From an uncultured bacterium (lineage in GTDB: Bacteria; Planctomycetota; Phycisphaerae; Phycisphaerales; UBA1924), in the NCBI GenBank assembly GCA_938003595.1, contig CALKYH010000318.1:1-26328 (forward strand): 26,328 nucleotides of DNA, read 5' to 3'. Both the position numbers and the translations under genes were made by a program. The notes beneath the pieces are model-generated. The model had not been told where the DNA came from. It made no database searches and saw only the letters and a program-made list of their open reading frames with translations. How positions within the stretch are numbered: the stretch's first letter is position 1; every line of letters begins with the position of its first letter. Positions 15,024 through 23,161 of this stretch are shown piece after piece.

Positions 15024-16498
15024 CAATCTTCCTCCTCGTGCGGCGCGTCGCGGTTGACCGGCCCCAACGCGTGGAAGGACAGCTTCTTCTCGAAGCCCCC
15101 ATCGGTCGTGATCACGAGCTCGATGTCGCGCCCGCCCCGCCGATCGAACGCGCTGGCCGGGATGGTCACGGTCACCGGCGTCGTCCGCGATTCGCCGGCG
15201 TCCAGCGTCACAGGATTGTCCTCGAGCGTCACGCCCACGCCCACCGTGGGCGAGGACACCTGGAACTGCGCCGGCGCATCTTGCCGATTCACCATGCGCA
15301 GACGGATCGCGTTCGCGATCTCGCCGGACGGCGCGGTGTAGAACGGCGAGCCGATCCGCGGCAGCAGCCCGACCTCCGCCGGCGGCCGCGTGACGAAGAG
15401 CGTGGACATCAGCGTGAACAGTCCCAGGAACACCACGGCGTAGATGACCAGACGCGGGCGCAGCACGCGCGAGCGCTCGCCCGCCATCGCGGCCTGCGAG
15501 GAGTACCGGATCAGGCCCCGCGGCCGCCGGATCCGGTCCATCACCGCGTTGCAGGCGTCGATGCACTGAGCGCACCCGATGCACTCCATCTGCAGCCCCT
15601 CACGGATGTCGATCCCCGTCGGGCAGGTGGTGACGCACATGCGGCAGTCGATGCAGTCGCCCTTCGGCTGATCCGGCGTCAGGATGTCCAGCGACACCAC
15701 GCCGTCGTCGGCCTTCGGCGCCCGCTTCTTGGCGCCGCGCGGCTCGCCTCGCTTGGCGTCGTAGCTGATGATCATGGACTTCCGGTCCAGCAGCGCCGCC
15801 TGCAGGCGCCCGTAGGGGCACGCGATCAGGCAGGTCTGCTCGCGGAAGTAGCCGAAGTCGAAGGTCATCAGCGCGAAGACCGCCGCCATGACCAGGAAGC
15901 CGCCCGGGTGCTCCAGCGGCGAGCGCGTGACCCAGGTCCCCAGCGTCCGCACACCGACGAAGTACGCCAGCGCCAGGTGCGCGATGTACAGCGTGATCAG
16001 CAGGAAGGTCAGGTGCTTGAGCGTCTTGCGGACGCCCGCCGCCGCCTTGATCCGCTGCTTGCGTCCGGGCTCGCCGTCGAAGAATCGCTCGATCGGCCGG
16101 TACAGGAACTCCATGTAGACCGTCTGCGGGCAGGCCCAGCCGCACCAGATCCGCCCGAACAGCGCCGTCACGCCGAAGATCGCCGCGAACACCGAGCCGA
16201 TGAGCAGCGCGAAGATCGGCGTGTCGGTCGGCAGCAGGGTGTGGCCGAAGAAGTGCAGCTTGCGGTTCGCCAGATCAATGAGCAGCGCGGGGTGGCCGCC
16301 GATCGTGATGTAGGGCAGGACCGCGAACAGCCCGATCAACCCCCACGCGACCAGGCGGCGCGCCTGCCAGAACTTGCCGCGCGACGGACGGGGCCGCAGC
16401 CATCGGCGCGAGCCGTCCTCGTTCAGCGTGGAGAGCGCCCGCCCCGGCGCGACCGGGGCGCCGACGCTGCTCGCTCTCTCTGATGTGGGGGTGGACAT
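15023..16498 (-). CDS. ccoG: cbb3 oxidase accessory ferredoxin-type protein CcoG
   Basis: 491-aa membrane-bound ferredoxin-like protein (CcoG/RdxA/FixG). It is proposed to reduce Cu2+ to Cu+ for delivery into the oxidase. About five membrane helices (roughly 48-68, 95-115, 163-183, 200-216, 350-368) surround the conserved WCGWACPQTVYMEF (118-131) and CLIACPYGRLQ (223-233) segments. Two 4Fe-4S motifs follow: C282-x2-C285-x2-C288-x3-C292-P and C306-x2-C309-x2-C312-x3-C316. In the second motif the usual Pro after the last Cys is Asn. The C-terminal ~120 residues form an Ig-like periplasmic domain, as is usual. I start at ATG 16498 (MSTPTS), with GGGAG 6 nt upstream, not at the upstream ATG (MIERES). 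It lies 37 nt after ccoP. Confidence 0.93.
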   Translation of the reverse strand: MSTPTSERASSVGAPVAPGRALSTLNEDGSRRWLRPRPSRGKFWQARRLVAWGLIGLFAVLPYITIGGHPALLIDLANRKLHFFGHTLLPTDTPIFALLIGSVFAAIFGVTALFGRIWCGWACPQTVYMEFLYRPIERFFDGEPGRKQRIKAAAGVRKTLKHLTFLLITLYIAHLALAYFVGVRTLGTWVTRSPLEHPGGFLVMAAVFALMTFDFGYFREQTCLIACPYGRLQAALLDRKSMIISYDAKRGEPRGAKKRAPKADDGVVSLDILTPDQPKGDCIDCRMCVTTCPTGIDIREGLQMECIGCAQCIDACNAVMDRIRRPRGLIRYSSQAAMAGERSRVLRPRLVIYAVVFLGLFTLMSTLFVTRPPAEVGLLPRIGSPFYTAPSGEIANAIRLRMVNRQDAPAQFQVSSPTVGVGVTLEDNPVTLDAGESRTTPVTVTIPASAFDRRGGRDIELVITTDGGFEKKLSFHALGPVNRDAPHEEED

Positions 16499-16535
16499 GG
16501 TGGACTCCCGCTCGATCATGGATCGGGATGGCGAT

Positions 16536-17153
16536 TCAGCCGCCCGGCGCCGCCGTCGCGCTCGGCGCCTTGGGCCACGGCGCGATGACCTCGCCCTCCG
16601 CGGGCTTGGGGCTCGCCGGCGTGGTCCCGCGCAGCGTCGCGGCGTACGCGGCGACGAGAATGCGTTCGTTCTGCTGCAGTCGATTCTCCCACGAAGGCAT
16701 CCCCTTGGGCACATTGCCCTTGGTGACGAAGGTGTAGAAGTCCTCGAGCTTCTTGATGTTGATGTACGAGTCGTCGGTCAGGTTCGGGCCGTTGATCCCG
16801 CCGCCGTCGCCAGAATGGCACTGCGTGCAGTTGGCCGCGAAGATCGTGGACCCGACCGTGCGCCACTTCTCGTCGCCCATCATCTCGAGGATGGTCGCCT
16901 CGTCCGGCTTCAGATCGCCCAGCTCGCCGAACAGCTTGGCGTAGTACTTCGCCTCCTGGTGCCGGTGCATGTCGTGGATGCTCCAGGAGAACTCCGAGAA
17001 ATGCCAGAACGCGACATACACCGCCGAGAAGGCGATGGTCGCCCAGAAGATCCAGTGCCACCAGCTGGGCGTGGGGTTGTCGTATTCCTGGATGCCGTCG
17101 TACGAGTGCTCGAGCAGGTGGCCCTGCTGATCGTCGGGGAGTGAGTAAGACAT
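16536..17153 (-). CDS. ccoP: cbb3 oxidase subunit III (CcoP), mono-haem
   Basis: 205-aa membrane-anchored cytochrome c of the cbb3 oxidase, which passes electrons from periplasmic donors to the CcoO haem. The N-terminus has the CcoP hallmark YDNPTPSWWHWIFWATI (24-40), leading into the single membrane helix (about 33-52). Only one haem c site is present, C109-TQ-C112-H113, with M152 in GMPSW as the likely axial ligand. Canonical CcoP proteins carry two haem c domains and are about 100 residues longer, so one domain is absent here. The C-terminus is a Pro/Ala-rich tail. ATG 17153 has GGAG 7 nt upstream. It follows ccoQ by 27 nt. Confidence 0.92.
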   Translation of the reverse strand: MSYSLPDDQQGHLLEHSYDGIQEYDNPTPSWWHWIFWATIAFSAVYVAFWHFSEFSWSIHDMHRHQEAKYYAKLFGELGDLKPDEATILEMMGDEKWRTVGSTIFAANCTQCHSGDGGGINGPNLTDDSYINIKKLEDFYTFVTKGNVPKGMPSWENRLQQNERILVAAYAATLRGTTPASPKPAEGEVIAPWPKAPSATAAPGG

Positions 17154-17180
17154 GACAGAACTCCGGGAGGCTGCGAGAGG

Positions 17181-17366
17181 TCAGTCGCGCGAGAGGGAGG
17201 GAGCGTCGTCGGTCAGCGGCATCCGGGCCGCGTCCTCATGGTCGGCGTCAGAATGGCCCCAGAAGGTCCGAACGGCGACCGCCGCGAACACCAACAGGAA
17301 GATCACCAGGGCCGCCTGCGGCAGCAGGCTCAGGTTCTCGTGACTCATGATGTCGGAGAGGCTCAT
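17181..17366 (-). CDS. ccoQ: cbb3 oxidase small subunit CcoQ (FixQ)
   Basis: 61-aa protein with one membrane helix (about 15-33, PQAALVIFLLVFAAVAVRTF) followed by a short acidic cytoplasmic tail. This size, topology and position between ccoNO and ccoP define CcoQ/FixQ, a stabilising subunit. Sequence conservation in this family is low, so the call rests on context. ATG 17366 overlaps the ccoNO stop as ATGA, with GGAGGT 6 nt upstream. Confidence 0.85.
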   Translation of the reverse strand: MSLSDIMSHENLSLLPQAALVIFLLVFAAVAVRTFWGHSDADHEDAARMPLTDDAPSLSRD

Positions 17367-19633
17367 CGCTCCACCTCCGGATGGAGCGCCGCCGTCTCCG
17401 TCGCCGCCGGCTCTTCGGGCGTTGCGTGGATGTCTGTCCCGAGCCGCTGCAGATACGCCGCGAGGGCGACGATCTGCTTCGTGCCCATGTCGAGGTAGCC
17501 GCCCTGGCCCTCCAGCTCCGCTGCGATCGCCGTCGCCTGTGCGCGGGCCGACGCCTCGGCGCCTTCGATCTCCGCGTCGGTGTACGGAGCGCCGATGATC
17601 GTCAGCGCCCGGACCCGCGAGGGGATCCGCGCAAAGTCGATCTCCTTCTCGAGCAGGTGGGCGTAGGTGGGCATGATGGAGCCCGCGACCATCTGCCGCG
17701 GATCCTCCAGGTGGCGCACATGCCAGTCGTAGGAGTACTTCCCGCCGACGCGCTGCAGATCCGGCCCGATGCGGCGCGAGCCCCACTGGAACGGATGGTC
17801 GTACACGAACTCGCCGGGCTTGCTGTACTCGCCGTAGCGCACCGTCTCGGCGCGGATCGGCCGGATCATCTGCGAGTGGCAGTTGTAGCAGCCCTCCGAC
17901 ACATAGATGTCGCGCCCCGCCACCTCGAGCGGCGTGTAGGGCTTCACCGTCGCGATCGTGGGAATGTTGCTGCGGATCATGAAGCTCGGCACCAGCTCGA
18001 ACGCCGAGGCGACCAGCACCGCGATGATCACCCACACCGTGAACCGCAGCGGCAAACGCTCCCACCGCCGGTGCCAGGCGCCCTGGAAGAACCGCTCGAC
18101 CTTCACGCCCGTTTCGACGACGCTCGTCAGATCGCTCGGCGGCGGCGGCGGGTCCTGGTAGCCCGGACGCAGCGGCGGCGCGCTCTGCACCGGCGTCTCG
18201 TACACGGCCGGACGACCCTTCCAGGTCATCAGGATGTTGGCCCCGAACATGAACATCCCCAGCAGGTACATCGAGCCGCCGATCGCGCGGACCCAGTACA
18301 TGGGCGCGATCGCTCGCACCGTCTCCACGAAGTCGGGGTACTTCAGCGAGCCCGCGGCGTCGAACGCCCGCCACATGAGGCCCTGCGTGATGCCCGCCCA
18401 CTGCATGCTGATCCAGTACGCCAGGATGCCCAGCGTGCCGACCCAGAAGTGCCACTCCGCGAGCTTGCGGCTCCACAGCGGCGTCTGGAACAGGCGCGGC
18501 AGCAGCCAGTAGACCATCCCGAAGGTCATGAAGCCGTTCCATCCCAGCGCGCCGCCGTGCACATGCCCGATCGTCCAGTCGGTGTAGTGCGACAGCGCGT
18601 TGATGCTCTTGATCGAGAGCATCGGCCCCTCGAAGGTGGACATGCCGTAGAAGGTGATGCCCACCACGAAGAACTTCAGCACCGGGTCGCTCGCGACCTT
18701 GTTCCACGCGCCCCGCAGCGTCAGCAGGCCGTTGATCATGCCGCCCCAGGAGGGCATCCACAGCATCAGCGAGAAGAGCATGCCGGTGGTGCTCGCCCAC
18801 GCCGGCAGCGCCGTGTAGTGCAGGTGGTGCGGGCCCGCCCAGATGTACAGGAACACCAGCGACCAGAAGTGCACGATCGACAGCCGGTACGAGAAGATCG
18901 GCCGCTCGGCCGCCTTGGGCAGGAAGTAGTACATGAGCCCCAGGAACGGCGTGGTGAGGAAGAACGCCACCGCGTTGTGGCCGTACCACCACTGCATCAT
19001 CGCGTCCTGCACGCCCGCGTACACCGAGTACGACTTCAGCGGACCCGCCACGACGACCAGGGAGTTGAACACATGCAGCACGGCCACCGTCACGATGGTC
19101 GCGATGTAGAACCACAGCGCGACATACATGTGCCGCTCGCGCCGACGGGCCAGCGTGCCGAAGAAGTTCACCCCGAAGAAGCCCACCCACACCACCGCGA
19201 TCGCGATGTCGATCGGCCACTCCAGCTCCGCGTACTCCTTCGACTGCGTGATCCCCAGCGGCAGCGTCAGCGCCGCCGCGACGATGATCGCCTGCCAGCC
19301 CCAGAAGTGCAGGTTGCCCAGCACATCGCTGAACATCCGCGCCCGGCACAGCCGCTGCGTCGAGTAGTAGATCGCCGTGAAGATCGCGTTCCCCGCGAAC
19401 GCGAAGATCACCGCGTTCGTGTGCAGGGGCCGCAGCCGACCGAAGGTCAGCCACTCCTGCCCGAACGACAAGGCCGGGACCGTCAGCTGCAGGGCGATGA
19501 ACAGCCCCACCAGCATCCCGACCACGCCCCACACCAGCGTCGCCAGCAGGAACTTGCGGACGATCGCGTCGTTGTAGGTGAAGGTCTCCACCGCGCCGCC
19601 TCGATCCGCGGCCTGAGCAGAAATGTCCGACAT
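17363..19633 (-). CDS. ccoNO: cbb3-type cytochrome c oxidase, fused subunits I and II (CcoN-CcoO)
   Basis: 756-aa fusion of catalytic subunit I (about 1-475) and mono-haem subunit II (about 510-735), joined by a proline-rich linker (about 487-500, with five prolines in a row). CcoN ligands are in place: H71 (low-spin haem b), H219 in YGHN and H269-H270 in GPHH (CuB), Y263 six residues before them (cross-linked Tyr position), H357/H359 in GHVHG, and E335 in STFEGPM. The CcoO part has its anchor helix (about 531-552), the haem c motif C582-YN-C585-H586-SQMIRP and M654 in SIMPTY as ligand. The enzyme reduces O2 to water at low oxygen and pumps protons. ATG 19633 has GGAG 9 nt upstream. It heads the cco operon, divergent from an Rrf2 regulator. 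Confidence 0.96.
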   Translation of the reverse strand: MSDISAQAADRGGAVETFTYNDAIVRKFLLATLVWGVVGMLVGLFIALQLTVPALSFGQEWLTFGRLRPLHTNAVIFAFAGNAIFTAIYYSTQRLCRARMFSDVLGNLHFWGWQAIIVAAALTLPLGITQSKEYAELEWPIDIAIAVVWVGFFGVNFFGTLARRRERHMYVALWFYIATIVTVAVLHVFNSLVVVAGPLKSYSVYAGVQDAMMQWWYGHNAVAFFLTTPFLGLMYYFLPKAAERPIFSYRLSIVHFWSLVFLYIWAGPHHLHYTALPAWASTTGMLFSLMLWMPSWGGMINGLLTLRGAWNKVASDPVLKFFVVGITFYGMSTFEGPMLSIKSINALSHYTDWTIGHVHGGALGWNGFMTFGMVYWLLPRLFQTPLWSRKLAEWHFWVGTLGILAYWISMQWAGITQGLMWRAFDAAGSLKYPDFVETVRAIAPMYWVRAIGGSMYLLGMFMFGANILMTWKGRPAVYETPVQSAPPLRPGYQDPPPPPSDLTSVVETGVKVERFFQGAWHRRWERLPLRFTVWVIIAVLVASAFELVPSFMIRSNIPTIATVKPYTPLEVAGRDIYVSEGCYNCHSQMIRPIRAETVRYGEYSKPGEFVYDHPFQWGSRRIGPDLQRVGGKYSYDWHVRHLEDPRQMVAGSIMPTYAHLLEKEIDFARIPSRVRALTIIGAPYTDAEIEGAEASARAQATAIAAELEGQGGYLDMGTKQIVALAAYLQRLGTDIHATPEEPAATETAALHPEVER

Positions 19634-19720
19634 CGACAGGTTCTCCGAGCCTTGGAGGACGCCGCCGGGCTGGACCCGGCACGCCAGGTGAATTACAGTC
19701 TTCCGGATCCGAAAAGCAGG

Positions 19721-19749
19721 ACATTACTCAGGATCGGTCGATGATTCAA
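19721..19749 (-). promoter_or_regulatory. Candidate promoter of the cco operon
   Basis: Read on the - strand, TTGAAT (19749-19744) and TAATGT (19726-19721) are 17 nt apart. The -35 box matches 4 of 6 consensus bases, the -10 only 3, so it is a weak sigma-70-like candidate needing activation. A short inverted repeat, ATGAT (19741-19745) / ATCAT (19753-19757), overlaps the -35 box and might bind a regulator. Confidence 0.35.
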
Positions 19750-19761
19750 GAGATCATGACC

Positions 19762-19789
19762 TTGATATCTGAGATATTTCGGATATAAC
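19762..19789 (+). promoter_or_regulatory. Promoter of the Rrf2 regulator with palindromic operator
   Basis: TTGATA (19762-19767), 16-nt spacer, TATAAC (19784-19789): each box matches 5 of 6 sigma-70 consensus bases. The palindrome ATATCT-G-AGATAT (19765-19777) lies across the -35 box and spacer, where bound protein would block polymerase. Rrf2 proteins bind odd-spaced inverted repeats, so self-repression is likely (inference). The TTGAT here is also an FNR-type half-site, but the matching second half is missing. Confidence 0.6.
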
Positions 19790-19808
19790 CCTCTTGTAAT
19801 CCTCCTCG

Positions 19809-19829
19809 CCGGGGGTATCCTCACCCCGG
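19809..19829 (+). other. GC hairpin in the Rrf2 gene leader
   Basis: CCGGGG (19809-19814) and CCCCGG (19824-19829) form a 6-bp stem with a 9-nt loop, between the predicted transcription start (about 19796) and the start codon at 19878. It may shape the 5' untranslated region of the regulator mRNA. No T run follows. Confidence 0.3.
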
Positions 19830-19877
19830 GGCCGCACTGCGCCCTTGGATCGCCATAAACCCCTTGCCCGCAAGGCC

Positions 19878-20384
19878 ATGTACGGCAGCCAGACCGAAAC
19901 CGCCATCGCCGCGATGAGCCGCCTCGCCGAGGTCTATGACGGGGGACGGACGCTCCTCGCCGCCGGCGACATCGCCCGATCCCGAGGCCTGCAGCCACCG
20001 TTTGTCGCCAAGATCCTCACCGCCCTCTCCCAGGCCGGATTGGTCACCGGCGCCCGCGGGCCCGGCGGCGGCTACACCCTCGCCAAGCCGCCCGACCAGA
20101 TCACCATCCGGGATGTCTACATCCTCTTTGAAAGAGAGAACACGGACCCACGCTGCCTCTTCGGCGGCGGAGTCTGCGGGTCCGACGAGCCCTGCCCCCT
20201 CCACGAGAAGCTCGTCCGCGTGCAAACCGCGATCGACGACCTCATCTCCAACACCACCTTCGCCGTGTTCACCGGCTCCAACTCTGGCTCCGGGCCTGCG
20301 CCCGCGACGGCGCCGAACGAGGATCGCGCCGACGCACGGCGCAGGTCGTTCCGCGCCACCAGACCCAGCCCGCGAGCCGATTGA
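19878..20384 (+). CDS. Rrf2-family transcriptional regulator with Fe-S-type cysteines
   Basis: 168-aa winged-helix regulator. The Rrf2 plan is clear: N-terminal helix (TETAIAAMSRLAEVY), recognition helices (GDIARSRGLQPPFVAKILTAL), and the wing ARGPGGGYTLAKPPDQIT (59-76). Three cysteines, C93-x6-C100-x5-C106, match the cluster-binding loop of NsrR, IscR and RirA, which sense NO, Fe-S status or iron. Which of these applies cannot be told from sequence. I start at ATG 19878 (MYGSQTETA), the normal Rrf2 N-terminus, rather than a TTG at 19845. Its ribosome site is weak (AAGG very close). A hydrophilic tail (about 134-168) extends past the fold. It is divergent from ccoNO, so the cbb3 operon is the likely target along with its own promoter. 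Confidence 0.87.
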   Translation: MYGSQTETAIAAMSRLAEVYDGGRTLLAAGDIARSRGLQPPFVAKILTALSQAGLVTGARGPGGGYTLAKPPDQITIRDVYILFERENTDPRCLFGGGVCGSDEPCPLHEKLVRVQTAIDDLISNTTFAVFTGSNSGSGPAPATAPNEDRADARRRSFRATRPSPRAD

Positions 20385-20462
20385 TCGCGCCGACGCCCCG
20401 AAAGGCCCACGCTCCCGGCAGGGCGGCCCTATCCTCGGGGCCCAGCGCCTATCGGAGCCCGC

Positions 20463-22067
20463 ATGAGTCTCGCCGACGCCATCGCCAAACGCCGCACCTT
20501 CGCGATCATCTCGCACCCCGACGCCGGCAAGACCACGCTCACCGAGAAATTCCTGCTCTACGGCGGCGCCCTTGAGCTCGCCGGCACGGTCAAGGCCCGC
20601 AAGCAGCAGCGCGCCACCGCGTCGGACTGGATGGAGCTCGAGAAGCAGCGCGGCATCTCCATCAGCTCCACCCTGCTCCAGTTCGACTACACCGGCTACC
20701 GCGTCAACCTCCTGGACACCCCCGGCCACAAGGACTTCTCCGAGGACACCTACCGCGTCCTCACCGCCGTGGACGCCGCCATGATGGTCATCGACGCGGG
20801 CAAGGGCGTTGAGCCCCAGACGCAGAAGCTCTTCGAAGTCTGCCGCCGACGCGGCGTGCCGATCTTCACCTTCATGAACAAGTGCGACCGGCCCACGCGC
20901 CCGCCGCTCGATCTCGTGGATGAACTCGAGAAGATCCTGGGCATCCAGGCCTATCCCGTGAACTGGCCCATCGGCACCGGCCCGGACTTCCGCGGCGTGT
21001 ACGACCGGCTCGAGCAGCGCGTGCATCTCTTCGAGCGTCAGGACGGCGGCGGCCGGCGCGCCACGGTCGATGTCATGGGGCTCGACGATCCCGCCCTCAG
21101 CGCCAAGGCGTCCACCCCAGCGCAGCAGGAATCCATCGAAGAGATCCGCATGCTCGACGGCGCCGGCGCGCCCTTCGACCCCGCCGCCGTGCTCGCCGGG
21201 ACCACCACGCCGGTCCTGTTCGGCAGCGCCATGAACAACTTCGGCGTGAGCCTGCTGCTGGACGCCTTCCTCAAGTATTCCAGCCCCCCGACCGGACGCA
21301 TGAGCGGCGACACGCTCATCGCCCCCAGCGACCCCCGCTTCAGCGGCTTCGTCTTCAAGATCCAGGCCAACATGGACCCGCGCCACCGCGACCGCATCGC
21401 CTTCGTCCGGGTCGTCTCCGGGCGCTTCGAGCGCGACATGTTCGTCGTCCATACGCAGAGCGGATCCCGCGTGCGCCTGGGCAACGCCCAGAAGCTCTTC
21501 GGCAACCAGCGTGAAACCGTGGACGAGGCCGTCGCGGGCGATGTCGTGGGCCTGGTCGGCAACGACCTCTTCGGCATCGGCGACACCCTCACCGACGACC
21601 GCACCATCGTCTACGACGAGATCCCCGTCTTCACACCCGAGTGCTTCGCCTACCTGCACAACCCCCAACCCGGCAACTACAAGCGCTTCGGCCTCGGCCT
21701 CGAGCAGCTCCTGCGCGAGGGCGTCGTCCGGCGCTTCGAACCCGTCGGCGGCGCCCAGAAGGTCGCGCTCCTGGCCGCCGTGGGCCCGCTGCAGTTCGAG
21801 GTCGTCCAGCACCGACTGCAGGCCGAGTACAACGCCGAGTCGCGCATCGAGATGGCGCCCTGGAGCATCGCCCGCTGGTGGCGCGTCAAGGGCGAGCCCA
21901 TTCCGGTCTCCGGCAAGACGCCCATCCCCGACACGCCCGACGGCGCCCGCATGGTCTTCGATGATCGAGGCCGCGCGATGGTCCTGTTCTCCGACGAGTG
22001 GGCCGTCCGCTTCTTCAACAGTCGCCATCCCAACATCGAACTCTCGAATCAGCCGTTCGAGTCCTGA
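20463..22067 (+). CDS. prfC: Peptide chain release factor 3
   Basis: 534-aa translational GTPase that releases RF1/RF2 from the ribosome after termination. GTPase motifs: G1 SHPDAGKTT (17-25), switch I/G2 RGISISST (63-70), G3 DTPGH (85-89) and G4 NKCD (139-142). KQQRATASDWMELE (47-60) before G2 is typical of RF3 and separates it from EF-G. The C-terminal domains contain NPQPGNYKRFGLGLEQL and VGPLQFEVVQHRL, also RF3-type. Length fits E. coli PrfC (529 aa). ATG 20463 has GGAG 5 nt upstream. It lies 78 nt after the Rrf2 gene, probably as an independent unit, and its last 19 nt overlap the 3' end of asd on the other strand. Confidence 0.95.
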   Translation: MSLADAIAKRRTFAIISHPDAGKTTLTEKFLLYGGALELAGTVKARKQQRATASDWMELEKQRGISISSTLLQFDYTGYRVNLLDTPGHKDFSEDTYRVLTAVDAAMMVIDAGKGVEPQTQKLFEVCRRRGVPIFTFMNKCDRPTRPPLDLVDELEKILGIQAYPVNWPIGTGPDFRGVYDRLEQRVHLFERQDGGGRRATVDVMGLDDPALSAKASTPAQQESIEEIRMLDGAGAPFDPAAVLAGTTTPVLFGSAMNNFGVSLLLDAFLKYSSPPTGRMSGDTLIAPSDPRFSGFVFKIQANMDPRHRDRIAFVRVVSGRFERDMFVVHTQSGSRVRLGNAQKLFGNQRETVDEAVAGDVVGLVGNDLFGIGDTLTDDRTIVYDEIPVFTPECFAYLHNPQPGNYKRFGLGLEQLLREGVVRRFEPVGGAQKVALLAAVGPLQFEVVQHRLQAEYNAESRIEMAPWSIARWWRVKGEPIPVSGKTPIPDTPDGARMVFDDRGRAMVLFSDEWAVRFFNSRHPNIELSNQPFES

Positions 22068-23161
22068 CCCCCTCGGCGCCGCAGCGCATCGAGGCGCTCG
22101 GCGATCTGCACCGCGTTCAGCGCGGCGCCCTTGCGGAGCTGGTCGCCGCAGAGGAACAGCTGGAAGGCCTTGCACCGCTCCTCGGCGCCGCAGCCCGTTG
22201 AGGGATCGGGCCGGATCCGGCCCACCAGAACCTCATCCCTTCCCGCGGCCTTCAGCGGCGTGGGGAACGAGTTGCCCGCGCGGTCGTCCACGACGCTCAG
22301 CCCCTCGCCGTCCCGCAGGGCGCCGCGCACCTCGTGCTCCGTCGCGGGACGCGTCAGCCGCACCCGCACCGCCTGCGCATGTGCCCGCAGCGTGGGCGCC
22401 CGCACACAGGTCGGCGACACCGGAAGCGCCCGGTCCAGCCATATCCGGCGCGACTCCGCGATGATCTTGCTCTCCTCGCCATTCAGCCCCGTGACCTCGT
22501 CCACCGCGGCGTCATGGCTGAAGACATTGAACAGGCACGGCTCCGCGAACACACTCGGCCTCGAGGGCTCGCCTCGCCCGAAGGCGCGCACCTGCGCCAG
22601 CAACTCCCCCACCGCCGCGGCGCCCGCGCCCGAGACCGCCTGGTAGGTCGACACCTCGATCGACTCGACCCCAAACGCCCGTCGCAGCGGCTCGAGCGCC
22701 AGCAGAAGCAGGATCGTCGAACAGTTCGGGTTCGCCACGATCAGCGGACAACCGCTCAGCGCCTCGCCGTTGACCTCCGGGATCACCAGCGGCACGGACG
22801 GATCGAGCCGATAGGCCGAGGAGTTGTCGACCACATGCACGCCCGCCGCCAGGAGCCCCGGCGTGAGCGCCCGCGACACCTCCGCCGAGGCGCACAGCAG
22901 CGCCAGGTCCACACCAGTCAGCGCCCGTGACTCCGCGCCGACCACGCGCACCTCGTCCCCGCCGAACGCTACGGCGCCGCCCGCCGACCGCTCCGACGCC
23001 GCCGCGATCACACGCGAGCGATCCACCCCCCGCTCCGCAAGGATGGCCAGCGCCTCCGCCCCGACCAGCCCCGTGGCGCCGACGACGGCGATCCGCTCGA
23101 ACGAGGCCAGCGCCGCCGGCGCTGCGATCACTCGCGACGCTCTCGACAGGACCGCGCTCAC
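22049..23161 (-). CDS. asd: Aspartate-semialdehyde dehydrogenase
   Basis: 370-aa enzyme that reduces aspartyl-4-phosphate to aspartate-4-semialdehyde with NADPH, the second step of the aspartate family (Lys, Thr, Met). The nucleotide-binding GATGLVG is at 28-34, the catalytic Cys is C147 in ANPNCSTI, QAVSGAG is at 174-180, and the acid/base His is H261 in LRAHA. Late in the protein, DPS and the GAALNAVQIAE segment are typical. GTG 23161 overlaps the upstream fusion-gene stop as GTGA; this gives about 22 residues before the Rossmann strand, slightly more than usual. A GTG at codon 11 is an alternative start. It is last in a three-gene operon, and its 3' end overlaps prfC by 19 nt. Confidence 0.94.
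   Translation of the reverse strand: MSAVLSRASRVIAAPAALASFERIAVVGATGLVGAEALAILAERGVDRSRVIAAASERSAGGAVAFGGDEVRVVGAESRALTGVDLALLCASAEVSRALTPGLLAAGVHVVDNSSAYRLDPSVPLVIPEVNGEALSGCPLIVANPNCSTILLLLALEPLRRAFGVESIEVSTYQAVSGAGAAAVGELLAQVRAFGRGEPSRPSVFAEPCLFNVFSHDAAVDEVTGLNGEESKIIAESRRIWLDRALPVSPTCVRAPTLRAHAQAVRVRLTRPATEHEVRGALRDGEGLSVVDDRAGNSFPTPLKAAGRDEVLVGRIRPDPSTGCGAEERCKAFQLFLCGDQLRKGAALNAVQIAERLDALRRRGGQDSNG

Noticed and set aside
17381..19744. 787-codon open frame on the + strand opposite ccoNO
   Set aside because: Arg/His/Pro-rich composition without motifs; the - strand carries an unmistakable CcoN-CcoO protein with all ligands.
19762..19775. FNR/FixK box before the cco operon
   Set aside because: Only one half (TTGAT) is present; the second half reads GAGAT instead of ATCAA. 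The same bases are better explained as a -35 box and part of the palindrome.
19821..22175. 784-codon open frame on the - strand opposite the Rrf2 and prfC genes
   Set aside because: Shadow frame; it runs across two clear + strand genes and shows no domain. The Leu/Val/Gly/Asp richness comes from reverse reading of biased codons.
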